Assembly: GCA_017305715.1 (NCBI GenBank)
Contig: JAFKKG010000009.1
Location: 1-64,000, forward strand
Source: Hyphomicrobiales bacterium
Lineage (GTDB): Bacteria; Pseudomonadota; Alphaproteobacteria; Rhizobiales; Xanthobacteraceae
Length of the DNA stretch: 64,000 bases
Direction of reading: 5' to 3'
Part shown: positions 36,235 through 45,357 of the stretch, piece by piece
Layout: the number at the start of each line of letters is the position of its first letter
Position numbering within the stretch: the stretch's first letter is position 1
The notes under the pieces: model-generated
What the model saw: the letters and a program-made list of their open reading frames with translations, nothing else
Database searches by the model: none
Told to the model about the DNA's origin: nothing
Program-made: the position numbers and the translations under genes

Positions 36235-37224
36235 TCATCCCAGAATTCGAATGCCGGTCTTCGTGGCCACGCCTTTGAACCGGTCGAGCTCTGTCGCAAC
36301 GATCGCTTTCGTGCTCGCAGCCGTATTTTCTCCATCCCATGCCAGCATGCCGGCGTTGAGGAACCGCAGGCGGGTGGTCTCTTCAGTGAGCGCTGCCACG
36401 CTTGATTTGTTGAGTAGGTCCAGCGCTTCGCTCGGCAAGCCCGAGGGCGCGTGGACGAGGTAGAAGATATTCAGCTCCATCTCTTTCAGGCCCGACTCGC
36501 CGAAGGTGGGGATGTCGGAAAAGAGCGGGAAGCGTGAAGGGCTTGTCACCGCCAAGGCACGAACGAGTCCGCCTTGCATCAATCCAGACGCTGAACCCAG
36601 CGAGGCTACTCCCCACGCGGTTTCGCCTTTCGAGACGCTCAGAACAGCAGGCGCGCCGCCACGGTACGGAATGTGCCGGGAGGCGTTCTTTGGCCCAATC
36701 TTGCTACGCAGCAATTCGGCTGCAATGTGCGGAATGGAGCCGGCTCCTGAACTAGAATAATTCAGGTCCTTCGATTTCTCCGAACCCAGCAGGTCCAGCG
36801 CTTCAGCCAGATTCCTGGCCGGGAAGTCGGGGCTGACGATAAAGACCATTGGCGAGGTACAGATTGTCGCCACCCAGTCAAAATCGCCGAGCGGATCGTA
36901 TTTCACGCCTTCCGCATACATCGCGGGCCAGATCGCGAACGAGGACGATTCGGAAAGAAGCAGCGTGTAGCCGTCAGCTTCCTGCCGCTTGAGCCAGGAT
37001 GCTGCCACGGTGCCGCTCGCGCCGGGCCGGTTTTCAACGACGAATGGCTTGCCGCCAAGATGCCTGGACATTCCTTCGCCGACGATCCGCGCGGCAATAT
37101 CGGTCGAGCCGCCCGGCGCATACCCATTCAGGATCGTCACTGGACGAACAGGAAAACCCTGCGCCGCGACCGGCCCCGCGGCCAATGTGGCCGCAAAAGC
37201 CAGCAGGCACTCCCGGCGGTTCAT
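36235..37224 (-). CDS. Bug family solute-binding protein (TctC-like)
   Basis: Protein of 329 residues. The signal peptide is MNRRECLLAFAATLAAGPVAA-QG. Bug signatures: FPVRPVTILNGYAPGGSTDIAARIVGEGM, VVENRPGASGTVAASWL, HIPYRGGAPAV and FPLFSDIPTFGESGL. Such receptors serve tripartite tricarboxylate transporters or act as orphan periplasmic sensors. No TctA/TctB is adjacent. It is convergent with the Fe-S flavoprotein, with three bases between the stops. Confidence 0.93.
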   Translation of the reverse strand: MNRRECLLAFAATLAAGPVAAQGFPVRPVTILNGYAPGGSTDIAARIVGEGMSRHLGGKPFVVENRPGASGTVAASWLKRQEADGYTLLLSESSSFAIWPAMYAEGVKYDPLGDFDWVATICTSPMVFIVSPDFPARNLAEALDLLGSEKSKDLNYSSSGAGSIPHIAAELLRSKIGPKNASRHIPYRGGAPAVLSVSKGETAWGVASLGSASGLMQGGLVRALAVTSPSRFPLFSDIPTFGESGLKEMELNIFYLVHAPSGLPSEALDLLNKSSVAALTEETTRLRFLNAGMLAWDGENTAASTKAIVATELDRFKGVATKTGIRILG

Positions 37225-37355
37225 GCAGTCCTCCTTCTTGAATCGGCTAACCGCAGAACGGGCCGTATTTGTGGGAACTGTAGGGGATACGTCGAACCGG
37301 TCAAGAAAGGTGACGCGCCCGGGGGCGGTTCCAAATAGCTCAAATCGGCCCGAAT

Positions 37356-37389
37356 AAAATTCTCGCTGGAATCGGGCGAAGAGAATTTT
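37356..37389. repeat. AAAATTCTC / GAGAATTTT inverted repeat
   Basis: A 9-bp perfect stem with a 16-base loop lies in the 276-base gap between the Bug receptor and a small membrane gene. The arms are A/T-rich, so it might be a regulator-binding dyad or a weak terminator. Confidence 0.35.
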
Positions 37390-37500
37390 TCACTGGAAAG
37401 TGAGTCCCCGGGAGGGGCCTCATCACTATTTCTCGGCCCTTATTGCAAGTTGCCGCGAACGATATTCCATATGCACTCCATGCTGCGTTGGAGATCGACC

Positions 37501-37653
37501 ATGCGCGAATTATCGGCGGAAGCCCGCCTGCACCTCTATGCACGTTCGCTGTCCCGCCGGACCGGAACGGGATTCCATACCGCCGCGGTCTACAGCTCGC
37601 TTGCGCTCATCGCGGCCATCGTGTTCGGCTCGCTGTCGGTTCATCCCTTCTGA
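37501..37653 (+). CDS. Small single-pass membrane protein
   Basis: Protein of 50 residues. GGAG at 37490-37493, seven bases upstream, selects this ATG over earlier in-frame ones at 37450-37480. A basic N-terminal half (MRELSAEARLHLYARSLSRR) is followed by one hydrophobic helix (about 28-47) and a short HPF end. There is no homology I can name. It is convergent with the AraC regulator. Confidence 0.5.
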   Translation: MRELSAEARLHLYARSLSRRTGTGFHTAAVYSSLALIAAIVFGSLSVHPF

Positions 37654-37655
37654 GA

Positions 37656-38594
37656 TTATGACTGCTTGCCGCGGAAATCCCGTGGCGTGATGCCAAAGAA
37701 GCCCCTGAACGTCCGGCTGGCGTGCGCGCCATCGGCAAACCCGCATTGCATCGCGAGCGCGGCAATTGAAGTTGCCGACAGGCCAGGTCGCTGCAACAGA
37801 TCTCGAAACTGCTCGACGCGGAGCCGGAGCACGTGGCGCTCAAACGTCGTCTCGCGGTCCGCAAATATGCGATGGAAGGTCCGCTCCGAAACGCCGAATG
37901 CGGCCGCAAGCACCGGGGCCGGCCGGATCGCGGCGAGGTTCGTTCTCAGATAGGTGTCGATCAGGCTGAACAGCTCTATGCGGGTGAGCCCGTGATCGTC
38001 GCCGGTGGCGAGACGTAGCAGTGTCGACAGATAGGTGATGATATCCGTCTCGTCGTCTTGGCCCGGCTGCGCATCCGACAGATCAATGGCTGCACGGACG
38101 AAAGCCGCGATCGAGCGCGCGATGACGCCGGACAGGGGAACGGGTCTGGCGCACAGCCGCTCGGCTTGCGGAAACATCCGGAGCAGCACCGGGGCGGGTA
38201 CCGTTGCGATCAACACTTCGCAGCGCTGTTCGGGTCCATCGAGCCGGTCCTCGAACGGCCGCCGCGCATCATAGAGCACGCCATACCCCGGCTCGATCAT
38301 GCCCTCGTGGCCGGCCTGCACCATCGCGCTGCGGCCGCGGCGCTGGAAATCGAACATGAATTCGTCCGAGCCCGCCTTGCTGACAAGCTTTGCATCGCGG
38401 CGGTAGCATTGCGGGCTGCTGTCGAAGCGGACCAGCTTGACGCTGCCGACTTCCACGAATTCGAAGTGGCCGCTGACCAGCGCGGTTCCGATCGGCCTGG
38501 TGTCGACATGGGCGAAGGATCGACAGATCGACTCGGTCCAGAACGCCTGTCGCTCGGCCGGGCGAATGGGGTCTGTCGAGACGGTGATGGCCAT
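37656..38594 (-). CDS. AraC family transcriptional regulator
   Basis: Protein of 312 residues; the start at 38594 (MAITVSTDPIRPAE) is preferred. An N-terminal ligand-binding domain of the AraC-binding-like type (FAHVDTRPIGTALVSGHFEF) is followed by the double helix-turn-helix (about 210-310): LAAAFGVSERTFHRIF, MQCGFADGAHASRTFRGFFGITPRDFR. It is divergent from the copper amine oxidase and probably controls it in response to an amine or aldehyde. Confidence 0.88.
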   Translation of the reverse strand: MAITVSTDPIRPAERQAFWTESICRSFAHVDTRPIGTALVSGHFEFVEVGSVKLVRFDSSPQCYRRDAKLVSKAGSDEFMFDFQRRGRSAMVQAGHEGMIEPGYGVLYDARRPFEDRLDGPEQRCEVLIATVPAPVLLRMFPQAERLCARPVPLSGVIARSIAAFVRAAIDLSDAQPGQDDETDIITYLSTLLRLATGDDHGLTRIELFSLIDTYLRTNLAAIRPAPVLAAAFGVSERTFHRIFADRETTFERHVLRLRVEQFRDLLQRPGLSATSIAALAMQCGFADGAHASRTFRGFFGITPRDFRGKQS

Positions 38595-38726
38595 CGCAGC
38601 GAAGTTCCGATCAGGGGCCTCCCAGCGTCGCCCAGGTCCGGCCATGCTGCAAGGTCGAAAAGCTGGCAGGCTCATTCAAGACGTTGCCCACAGGCTGTCC
38701 TAACCTGCGGCCCAATGTTGCGGGGA

Positions 38727-40709
38727 ATGAACGTGGATAGCCCAAGCCAAAGAGCCGATACGACCATCGAACATCCCCTTGATCCGCTCAGCGAGACCGA
38801 GGTCACGCTGGCCTCCGATCTGCTGCGGAGCCTCAAGCAGCTTGGTCCGGATACCCGCTTTTCCCATGTTCAGCTCGAGGAGCCGGCTAAAGCCGACATC
38901 CTGGGTTGGACACCCGGCACCAAGCTCCCGCGGCAGGCGGCGGCCACGCTGTTCGACTGCAAGACCGGCGCAACGCATGTCGCAACCGTCGATCTCGGGT
39001 CGCGCCAGGTGACGGCCTGGCGCGAGCACCCGACCAAGGCGCATCCCTATGGCCAGCCGCCGGTTACGATCGAGGAGGTGTTCAAGGTCGGCGATATCGT
39101 CAAGCGTGATGCCGGATGGCGGCGCGCGATGAAGCGGCGCGGGCTGACGGACGAGGACATCGAGCTGGTCCAGGTCGATCCGTTCTCCGCCGGCTATTTC
39201 AACCGTGACGTCGAGAAGGGGCGCAGGCTCGTCAGTGGGGTTTCCTTCTGGCGCCGCGATATCAAGGACAATGGCTACGCCCATCCGATCGAAGGCGTGG
39301 TCGCGCTGGTCGACCTGATCGAGGACAAGGTCGTCCAGCTCGTCGACGAGCCGGATATCGTTCCGATCCCGAAGCGGTCGCGCAATTACGACCGGGCGTC
39401 GATTCCGAAAATGCGTGAAGACGTCAAGCCGCTCGATATCGTGCAGAAGGACGGCCCCGGCTTCTCGGTCGAGGGCTGGAAGGTTTCCTGGCAGAACTGG
39501 TCGTTCCGCGTCGGCTGGTCCGCCCGCGAGGGCCTCGTGCTGCATCAGATCGGCTTTCGCGATGGCGCGCGGGAGCGGCCGATCATCTATCGGGCGAGCG
39601 TATCCGACATGATCGTGCCCTATGCCGACCCGACCGCGAACCATTTCTGGAAATGCGCGTTCGACGCCGGCGAGTATGGTTTGGGCAAGCTCGCCAATGC
39701 GCTCGAACTCGGCTGCGACTGCCTCGGGCATATCCATTATTTCGACGTGCCGGTCGCCGACGATTACGGCAAGCCGCAGGTCATGAAGAACGCGATCTGC
39801 CTGCATGAGGAGGATTTTGGCATCCTCTGGAAGCATTATGAGTTCCGTAACGACACGTTCGAGGTGCGGCGCTCGCGCCGTCTCGTCATTTCGTTCTTCA
39901 CGACGGTCGGCAATTACGATTACGGCTTCTACTGGTATTTCTATCAGGACGGCACGATCCAGCTCGAAGTCAAGCTGACCGGCATCATCCAGACCGCGGC
40001 GGTCGTCCCCGGCCAGCCCTATCCCTGGGGCGGCATGGTGGCGGAAGGACTGGGCGGTCCGACGCACCAGCACTTCTTCAACGCGCGTCTGCACATGATG
40101 GTGGATGGCGAGCGCAACAGCGTCACCGAGCATGAGTTCAGGCCGCGGCCGTTTGGCGCCGATAATCCCTATGGCAACGTGTTCGACACCACGGCGCGCA
40201 CGCTCAGTTGCGAACAGGAGGCCGCCCGCGAGGCCGACGGCCGTACCGGACGCTATTGGAAGATCGTCAATCCCAACGTGACCAACAGCGTCGGCGGGCC
40301 GACCGGGTACAAGCTGCTGGCGCATGCGGCGCCCGTCATGCTGGCGCAGGAAAACTGCTACATGACGGCGCGCGGCGGCTTTGCGACCAAGCACCTGTGG
40401 GTGACGCGTTATGCGCCCGCTGAGCGTTATGCCAGCGGAGAGTTCCCGAACCAGCACGCCGGCGGCGACGGCCTGCCGAAATACGTGGCGCAGAACCGCG
40501 GAATTGAAAACGAGGACATCGTGGTGTGGCACACGTTTGGCGCCACCCATGTCTGCCGCCCCGAAGACTTCCCGGTCATGCCGGTCGAATATGTCGGCTT
40601 CGCGCTGAAGCCGAACGGTTTCTTTGCCGAGAATCCGGCGATGGATCTGCCGCCCGATCGCAACGACGCAAGTCGCGATATCAGGGAAAAAGGCGCATGC
40701 TGCGCCTGA
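38727..40709 (+). CDS. Copper-containing primary amine oxidase
   Basis: Protein of about 660 residues. Starts at 38715 (ATG), 38727 (ATG) or 38733 (GTG, with GGGGA six bases before) are all possible. The topaquinone precursor is the first Tyr of TVGNYDYG (about residue 397). Copper ligands lie in THQHFFNARLHM and in VWHTFGATHVCRPEDFPVMP. The active-site region is YADPTANHFWKCAFDAGEYGLG. No signal peptide is seen, so it may be cytoplasmic. It oxidises primary amines to aldehydes with release of NH3 and H2O2, giving a nitrogen source. Confidence 0.94.
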   Translation: MNVDSPSQRADTTIEHPLDPLSETEVTLASDLLRSLKQLGPDTRFSHVQLEEPAKADILGWTPGTKLPRQAAATLFDCKTGATHVATVDLGSRQVTAWREHPTKAHPYGQPPVTIEEVFKVGDIVKRDAGWRRAMKRRGLTDEDIELVQVDPFSAGYFNRDVEKGRRLVSGVSFWRRDIKDNGYAHPIEGVVALVDLIEDKVVQLVDEPDIVPIPKRSRNYDRASIPKMREDVKPLDIVQKDGPGFSVEGWKVSWQNWSFRVGWSAREGLVLHQIGFRDGARERPIIYRASVSDMIVPYADPTANHFWKCAFDAGEYGLGKLANALELGCDCLGHIHYFDVPVADDYGKPQVMKNAICLHEEDFGILWKHYEFRNDTFEVRRSRRLVISFFTTVGNYDYGFYWYFYQDGTIQLEVKLTGIIQTAAVVPGQPYPWGGMVAEGLGGPTHQHFFNARLHMMVDGERNSVTEHEFRPRPFGADNPYGNVFDTTARTLSCEQEAAREADGRTGRYWKIVNPNVTNSVGGPTGYKLLAHAAPVMLAQENCYMTARGGFATKHLWVTRYAPAERYASGEFPNQHAGGDGLPKYVAQNRGIENEDIVVWHTFGATHVCRPEDFPVMPVEYVGFALKPNGFFAENPAMDLPPDRNDASRDIREKGACCA

Positions 40710-40760
40710 CCGCTACTCGGATCCGTGCGGCGATGGCGCCGAGACCGGTTACTGAAAAAG

Positions 40761-41531
40761 TCAGTGCGGCGTCTTGAACGGCGCCACCGCAATCCCGGCG
40801 TCCTTCAGGGCCTGCCGCACGCCGCGCCCGATCTCGACCGCGCCCGGCGTGTCGCCGTGAATGCAGACGGTGTCGGTGCGCATCTTGATCACCTTGCCGG
40901 TGACCGACACCACCGCGCCGTCCTGCACCATCCGCACCACGCGATCGGCTATCGCCTTGGGGTCGTGCAGCACTGCGCCGGGCTTCTTGCGCGATACCAG
41001 CTGGCCATCGTCTTCATAGGCGCGGTCGGCGAATACTTCGTGCACCACGGGCAGGTTGGCGGCTTCGCCGGCGGTCACCAGCTTGGAATTGGCGAGCACG
41101 ACGAAAATCAGGTTGGGGTCGACGGCCTTGATGGCGTTGGCGATGGCTCTTGCGGTCATGTCGTCCTCGCAGGCGACGTTGGAGATCGCGCCATGTGCCT
41201 TGACATGGGTGACCCTGTGACCGGCGGCGGTCGCGATCGCCTGCAACGCGCCGATCTGGTAAGCGACCAAATTCTCGATCTCCGATGATTTCAAGCCGGG
41301 CATCGGGCGCCGGCCGAAACCATGCAGGTCGCGATATCCGGGATGGGCGCCGACGCTGACGCCGCGCGCTTTCGCAAGCTCGACCGTGTGGCGCATGATG
41401 TCGGGATCGCCGGCATGGAAGCCGCAGGCGACGTTGACCGAAGTGGCGAGCTCGATCATCGCGGCATCATTGCCCATTTCCCACGCGCCAAATCCTTCGC
41501 CGAGATCGCAGTTGAGGTCGATGGTTGTCAT
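40761..41531 (-). CDS. pxpA: 5-oxoprolinase subunit A (LamB/YcsF family)
   Basis: Protein of 256 residues beginning [16 protein letters not shown], the family hallmark. [30 protein letters not shown] and [18 protein letters not shown]-type motifs follow. With PxpB and PxpC it hydrolyses 5-oxoproline to glutamate using ATP. It is the last gene of pxpB-pxpC-pxpA, 40 bases after pxpC. Confidence 0.96.
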   Translation of the reverse strand: MTTIDLNCDLGEGFGAWEMGNDAAMIELATSVNVACGFHAGDPDIMRHTVELAKARGVSVGAHPGYRDLHGFGRRPMPGLKSSEIENLVAYQIGALQAIATAAGHRVTHVKAHGAISNVACEDDMTARAIANAIKAVDPNLIFVVLANSKLVTAGEAANLPVVHEVFADRAYEDDGQLVSRKKPGAVLHDPKAIADRVVRMVQDGAVVSVTGKVIKMRTDTVCIHGDTPGAVEIGRGVRQALKDAGIAVAPFKTPH

Positions 41532-41571
41532 GGTGCCTGTCCGCTTGTGCTGAGGGGATATTTGGTTTGCT

Positions 41572-42624
41572 TTAGTCCGGGCCCGCTACGTCCGCCGACG
41601 CGACCTGCCAGGTCGCCACGTCGACGGCGCTGACGGCCTGGCCGGCGACGTTGGCATCTTGCAGCGCGTCGATGTTGAGATCAAAGCTTTCGATCGGCCG
41701 CAGCCGGTCGGGCAGGGAACGCAGCAATTCCCAGAATTTTCGTGCGGCTAGCTGGGCTTCCGCCATGCTGACGGCCTCAAAGCGAAAGGCGCGGCCGGCC
41801 GGAGTCTGTGCAAACCGCCCGAAGTCGGCGGAGATCACGGTTGCGATCTTGGGATAGCCGCCGCTGGTGCCGCGGTCCGGCATCAGCACGATGGGCTGGC
41901 CGTTGCCGGGAACCTGCAGGCTGCCGTTCACGGTGCCGTCGGAGACGATGTTGTGGCCGTGCAGATGCTTGATGACGGGGCCTTCGAGCCGATAGCCCAT
42001 GCGGTCGCTGGTCGCCGAGATCTTCCACTCGCTGTCGAGGAACAGCTTTTTGGCCTCATCGGCGAATTCATCATCCTGCGGCCCCCAGACCACGCGGATC
42101 GGTGCTTTCGTCGCGGCCGGCAGTTCGATCCGCCGCTCCGGTGCTGCGCTGGCGGGCGATGCCTGCAACTCGTCACCGGCTTGCAAGGGACGCGGATAGG
42201 GGCTGCCGAGCCCGGCGCGCGCGTTGACGGAGAGGCTGCCGAAGTCAGGCTCACCGGCAATGCCGCCTTCGATGGCGAGGTAACTGAACGAACCGCCGCG
42301 GGCAAAGCCAAGCGTCAGGGCCTCGCCGTCGGCGATCGTCGCCGTGCTGCCGATCGCAACGGGGCGACCGGCGATATCGGCGTTGCGCGACGCGCCTGCG
42401 AGCGCAATGCGGACGGCGCCGCCGCGCGCGGTGAAGACAGCGCCAAACGGGCCGATTTCGACGGTAGCCGCAAACAGCTCATTGCCAACCAGCGTATTTC
42501 CTGCCGCCAGCGCCAGACGGTCCATCGCGCCGCTCGGCACCAGGCCATAACGCTGCGAGCCGGGCCGGCCGCCGTCCTGGACCGAACTTGCCGGGCCGAT
42601 CGATGTGACGACGAGCTTGCTCAT
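41572..42624 (-). CDS. pxpC: 5-oxoprolinase subunit C (biotin-dependent carboxyltransferase-like)
   Basis: Protein of 350 residues; the start at 42624 overlaps the pxpB stop (ATGA). Motifs: [44 protein letters not shown] and [22 protein letters not shown]. The similarity to the carboxyltransferase domain of urea amidolyase is shared by the whole family. Confidence 0.94.
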   Translation of the reverse strand: MSKLVVTSIGPASSVQDGGRPGSQRYGLVPSGAMDRLALAAGNTLVGNELFAATVEIGPFGAVFTARGGAVRIALAGASRNADIAGRPVAIGSTATIADGEALTLGFARGGSFSYLAIEGGIAGEPDFGSLSVNARAGLGSPYPRPLQAGDELQASPASAAPERRIELPAATKAPIRVVWGPQDDEFADEAKKLFLDSEWKISATSDRMGYRLEGPVIKHLHGHNIVSDGTVNGSLQVPGNGQPIVLMPDRGTSGGYPKIATVISADFGRFAQTPAGRAFRFEAVSMAEAQLAARKFWELLRSLPDRLRPIESFDLNIDALQDANVAGQAVSAVDVATWQVASADVAGPD

Positions 42625-43382
42625 GAGGTGATCAACTCGGCGACGATCTCGCCCGCCGCCGCGGCGCGATCCTGCTCGGCAAACGTCCTGGCGTCGACCG
42701 GCGCAAACGTAATGGCGTCGCCGGGCTCCAGCAGGAAGGTCGGATCGCGATGCAGCTGATAGGTGCGGACCGCGGTCTGTCCGAGCAGGTGCCAGCCGCT
42801 GGGGCCGGCGAGGCACTGCACCCCGGTCTGTACGCCGCCGATCGAGACCGTGCCGGCCGGCGTCAGCAGCCGCGGGTTCTGTCGCCGTGGCATTTGCAGC
42901 GAATCCGAGAGTCCTGACAGATACGACCAGCCCGGCGTGAAGCCGATCATGGCGACGCGGTAATCGCCGGCGGCATGCCGCGCCACGATGTCGTCGGGCG
43001 TCGTCTTGAGTGCTTTGGCGACGTCTTCAAGGTCGACGCCATGCTCGCCGCCATAGACCACGGGAATGCGCCAGCGCCGGGTTTTCGTAGCCTCCGGCAC
43101 CGGCAACTTCGCCAGCGCCAGGATCTGCTCGCCGAGGGCTTCGAACGACGTCCGCACGGGATCGTAATGCACGAGCAGCGAGCGATAGGTCGGTACGGTC
43201 TCGGTGACACCTTCGACCGGCGCGCTTGCCATCGCGGCGTCGAGCGCCAGCACCCGCCGGTTGGCGGCATCGTCGATGTTGCGGGAAAACTCCACCGTGA
43301 TGGCGCTGTCGCCGCTTTGTAGAAGGCGGGGTGGCAAAAGGCGGGGCGGGGGTAGCGTCTCGGCCATGGCCTCTGGACTCAT
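42621..43382 (-). CDS. pxpB: 5-oxoprolinase subunit B (PxpB/KipI)
   Basis: Protein of about 253 residues; the start at 43382 or 43367 is uncertain because neither has a strong ribosome-binding site. Family motifs: SGDSAITVEF, RSLLVHYDPVR, VAMIGFTPGWSYLSGL, MPRRQNPRLLTPAGTVSIGG and QTGVQCLAGPSGWHLLG. It forms a complex with PxpC and is translated first in the operon. Confidence 0.94.
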   Translation of the reverse strand: MSPEAMAETLPPPRLLPPRLLQSGDSAITVEFSRNIDDAANRRVLALDAAMASAPVEGVTETVPTYRSLLVHYDPVRTSFEALGEQILALAKLPVPEATKTRRWRIPVVYGGEHGVDLEDVAKALKTTPDDIVARHAAGDYRVAMIGFTPGWSYLSGLSDSLQMPRRQNPRLLTPAGTVSIGGVQTGVQCLAGPSGWHLLGQTAVRTYQLHRDPTFLLEPGDAITFAPVDARTFAEQDRAAAAGEIVAELITS

Positions 43383-43587
43383 GAGCTTGAGACCAAGCTG
43401 TAGCCTGTTTTGCACGTCAGTGGAATTCGCTCGGTGCGAAATCATTGAGCAAGTTCAATAAACTAATCTGCATGGCGACGATAAGATGTTGTGATCGCAG
43501 CCTGCCCAACGAACCCTTGACGCGATGCCCGCGCCCCGCAAGATGCGCTACCTTTTGATCCCCTCCCATTGGAGCGTTGCCTGACCG

Positions 43588-44286
43588 ATGTCCCTGACCC
43601 CCGAAGCGATCGCGACCCTGTCCCGCGTGTCCACCGCCACCATCACCACCGTCCTGCTCAAGAAGGGCCTGCGGAATGTCTGGATGCGCGGTACCAAACC
43701 GCTGCGGCCCGGACAGCCGCGGCTGGTCGGGCCGGCCTTCACGCTGCGCTTCGTGCCGGCGCGTGAAGACCTCGCGACGCCGGAATCCTGGTCGTCGCCG
43801 ATCTCGACCCGCACCGCGATCGAAGCCATGCCGCAGGGTTGCATCGCCGTGGTCGATGCGATGGGCGTCAAGGATGCCGGCATCTTCGGCGATATTCTGT
43901 GCGCGAGGATGGTCAAGCGCGGCGTGGCGGCGCTGATCACGGATGGCGTCGTGCGCGACGTCGAAGGCGTGCTCGGCACCGGCATGCCGGTCTGGTGCGA
44001 TGGATATGCAGCACCGCCGTCGGTTGCAGGGCTGACCTTCGTCGGCTGGGGTGAACCGATCGGCTGCGGCGGCGTTGCGGTGTTTCCGAACGACATCGTC
44101 GTCGCCGACCAGGATGGCGCCGTGCTGATCCCGCAGGCGTTCCTCGACCTCATTCTGGCCGAAGGCGCCGAGCAGGAGCGGATGGAAGCCTGGATCGTCA
44201 ACGAGGTGAATAATGGTGCAGCCTTGCCCGGCCTCTATCCGATGAATGCCGAGACCAAGGCGCGCTATGCGGCGACCAAGAAGTAA
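43588..44286 (+). CDS. RraA family protein (aldolase/oxaloacetate-decarboxylase-like)
   Basis: Protein of 232 residues. It has the fold and active-site loop of RraA-like HMG/CHA aldolases: GDILCARMVKRGVAALITDGVVRD, where Gly, Arg and the final Asp bind divalent metal and substrate. Members split 4-carboxy-4-hydroxy-2-oxoadipate or decarboxylate oxaloacetate; a few inhibit RNase E. The substrate is not determined. It is followed 24 bases later by a cupin gene. Confidence 0.87.
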   Translation: MSLTPEAIATLSRVSTATITTVLLKKGLRNVWMRGTKPLRPGQPRLVGPAFTLRFVPAREDLATPESWSSPISTRTAIEAMPQGCIAVVDAMGVKDAGIFGDILCARMVKRGVAALITDGVVRDVEGVLGTGMPVWCDGYAAPPSVAGLTFVGWGEPIGCGGVAVFPNDIVVADQDGAVLIPQAFLDLILAEGAEQERMEAWIVNEVNNGAALPGLYPMNAETKARYAATKK

Positions 44287-44309
44287 CATCAACAAAGCGA
44301 GGTAACGCC

Positions 44310-44714
44310 ATGGATATTCACGTTTCCGGCTCACGGCCGACGCGAATGGCGCCGTCAGACTATTTCACCGGGACGGTCTGGCAGGATCCGATCATTGCCA
44401 CCGAGGCACCGGCGCGGCTGGTCTCGACCCGCGTCTCCTTCGAGCCCGGGGCGCGAACGGCCTGGCACTCGCATCCGCTTGGGCAGACCCTGTACGTGAT
44501 TTCAGGGGTCGGCCGCGTCCAGGCCGTGGGTGGACCGATCAGGGAAATCCGGCCCGGCGACGTGGTCTGGATTCCGCCTGGGGAGAAGCACTGGCATGGC
44601 GCTTCGCCGACCAACGGCATGATCCACATCGCGATGCAGGAAGCACTCGACGGCAATTACGCGACCTGGATGGAGAAGGTCACCGACGCCGACTATTCGG
44701 CGAAGGTCGGCTAG
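44310..44714 (+). CDS. Cupin domain protein
   Basis: Protein of 134 residues, one conserved beta-barrel. Metal ligands are in AWHSHPLGQTLYVISG (His-x-His...Gln) and PGEKHWHG (His). The layout matches the CxxC-less carboxymuconolactone-associated cupins often annotated TM1287-like. AGCGAGG precedes the ATG. It is presumably cotranscribed with the RraA-like gene. Confidence 0.88.
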   Translation: MDIHVSGSRPTRMAPSDYFTGTVWQDPIIATEAPARLVSTRVSFEPGARTAWHSHPLGQTLYVISGVGRVQAVGGPIREIRPGDVVWIPPGEKHWHGASPTNGMIHIAMQEALDGNYATWMEKVTDADYSAKVG

Positions 44715-44760
44715 CGTTTCGCGCGCGGATATCCGGATCGCGAACGAAGCGCGTCAACAA

Positions 44761-44795
44761 TGATCGAGAGCTTTGCTTTCCAAAGCTCTCGATCA
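44761..44795. terminator. Perfect 15-bp hairpin between convergent genes
   Basis: TGATCGAGAGCTTTG / CAAAGCTCTCGATCA with a 5-base loop. The right arm contains the stop codon of the minus-strand gene at 44793, so the end of that gene is folded into the hairpin. No strong T-run is present. It is a likely shared terminator for the cupin gene and the secreted protein. Confidence 0.65.
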
Positions 44796-45152
44796 AATCC
44801 GCTGCGCACTCCACGTGCCCGAGCACATCGCGGCGCGCCAGGTGCCGGATCCCGAGGTACCGGAAAGGCGCCCGAGACCGACCGCACGCTTCATGCCGCT
44901 CGATAGCGTCACCGAGATGTTGCCGGCTTCGGCGACACGGCCGGACGCCGTTACCGCGGCGCTGGCCGAGGCGACTTGACCGTTATTGATCCCGATCGAC
45001 ACCGATACGTCGCTGGGGCAGGCCGCGTTCGACGATGCGATCTGCACGTTCCATTGGCCGTCGAAGGTCGCGGCGACCGCCGGTTTCGCGGAGATCATAC
45101 CAGCCAGCATCATCGTGGCGCCGGCGATAGCGGATTTGAAAATGCGTTTCAT
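44793..45152 (-). CDS. Small secreted protein, function unknown
   Basis: Protein of 119 residues. The start at 45152 has AGGGG six bases upstream. The signal peptide ends at AKPAVA-ATFD. The mature part begins FDGQWNVQI and is rich in Ser/Ala/Gly, with Cys in AACPSDV and AAMCSGTW probably forming one disulfide. The pattern resembles short periplasmic domains common in Bradyrhizobium; no function is known. A CRP-like palindrome lies about 60 bases upstream. Confidence 0.75.
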   Translation of the reverse strand: MKRIFKSAIAGATMMLAGMISAKPAVAATFDGQWNVQIASSNAACPSDVSVSIGINNGQVASASAAVTASGRVAEAGNISVTLSSGMKRAVGLGRLSGTSGSGTWRAAMCSGTWSAQRI

Positions 45153-45207
45153 GACCAACCCCTGTTTGTTTGACGGGGGCACCCTCTCACAGCGCTTCCG
45201 ATGCGGC

Positions 45208-45223
45208 TGTGATGGTCATCACA
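45208..45223. promoter_or_regulatory. CRP-type palindrome upstream of secreted protein
   Basis: TGTGATGGTCATCACA is a perfect TGTGA-N6-TCACA dyad centred about 63 bases before the start at 45152. The position fits an activator or repressor site for that gene. Confidence 0.5.
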
Positions 45224-45298
45224 TAGACAAACCAGACGGTGTTTCGGCGTGAACCGGGTCGCGGCATCAAACGACGCGACAATGGCCCGGCGACAAAA

Positions 45299-45321
45299 AG
45301 CCCCGCCGGATCGGCGGGGCT
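45299..45321 (-). terminator. Rho-independent terminator of DUF2147 gene
   Basis: AGCCCCGCCG / CGGCGGGGCT has a 3-base loop and is followed on the minus strand by TTTTTGTCG. It ends the gene at 45358-46293. Confidence 0.85.
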
Positions 45322-45357
45322 ATGATCAATAGGGCTCTGATCAAAAGGCGTGGCGCA

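Noticed and set aside
38058-38714. N-terminal extension of the amine oxidase by over 200 codons
   Set aside because: It runs antisense across the AraC regulator; family length and local start signals favour 38715-38733.
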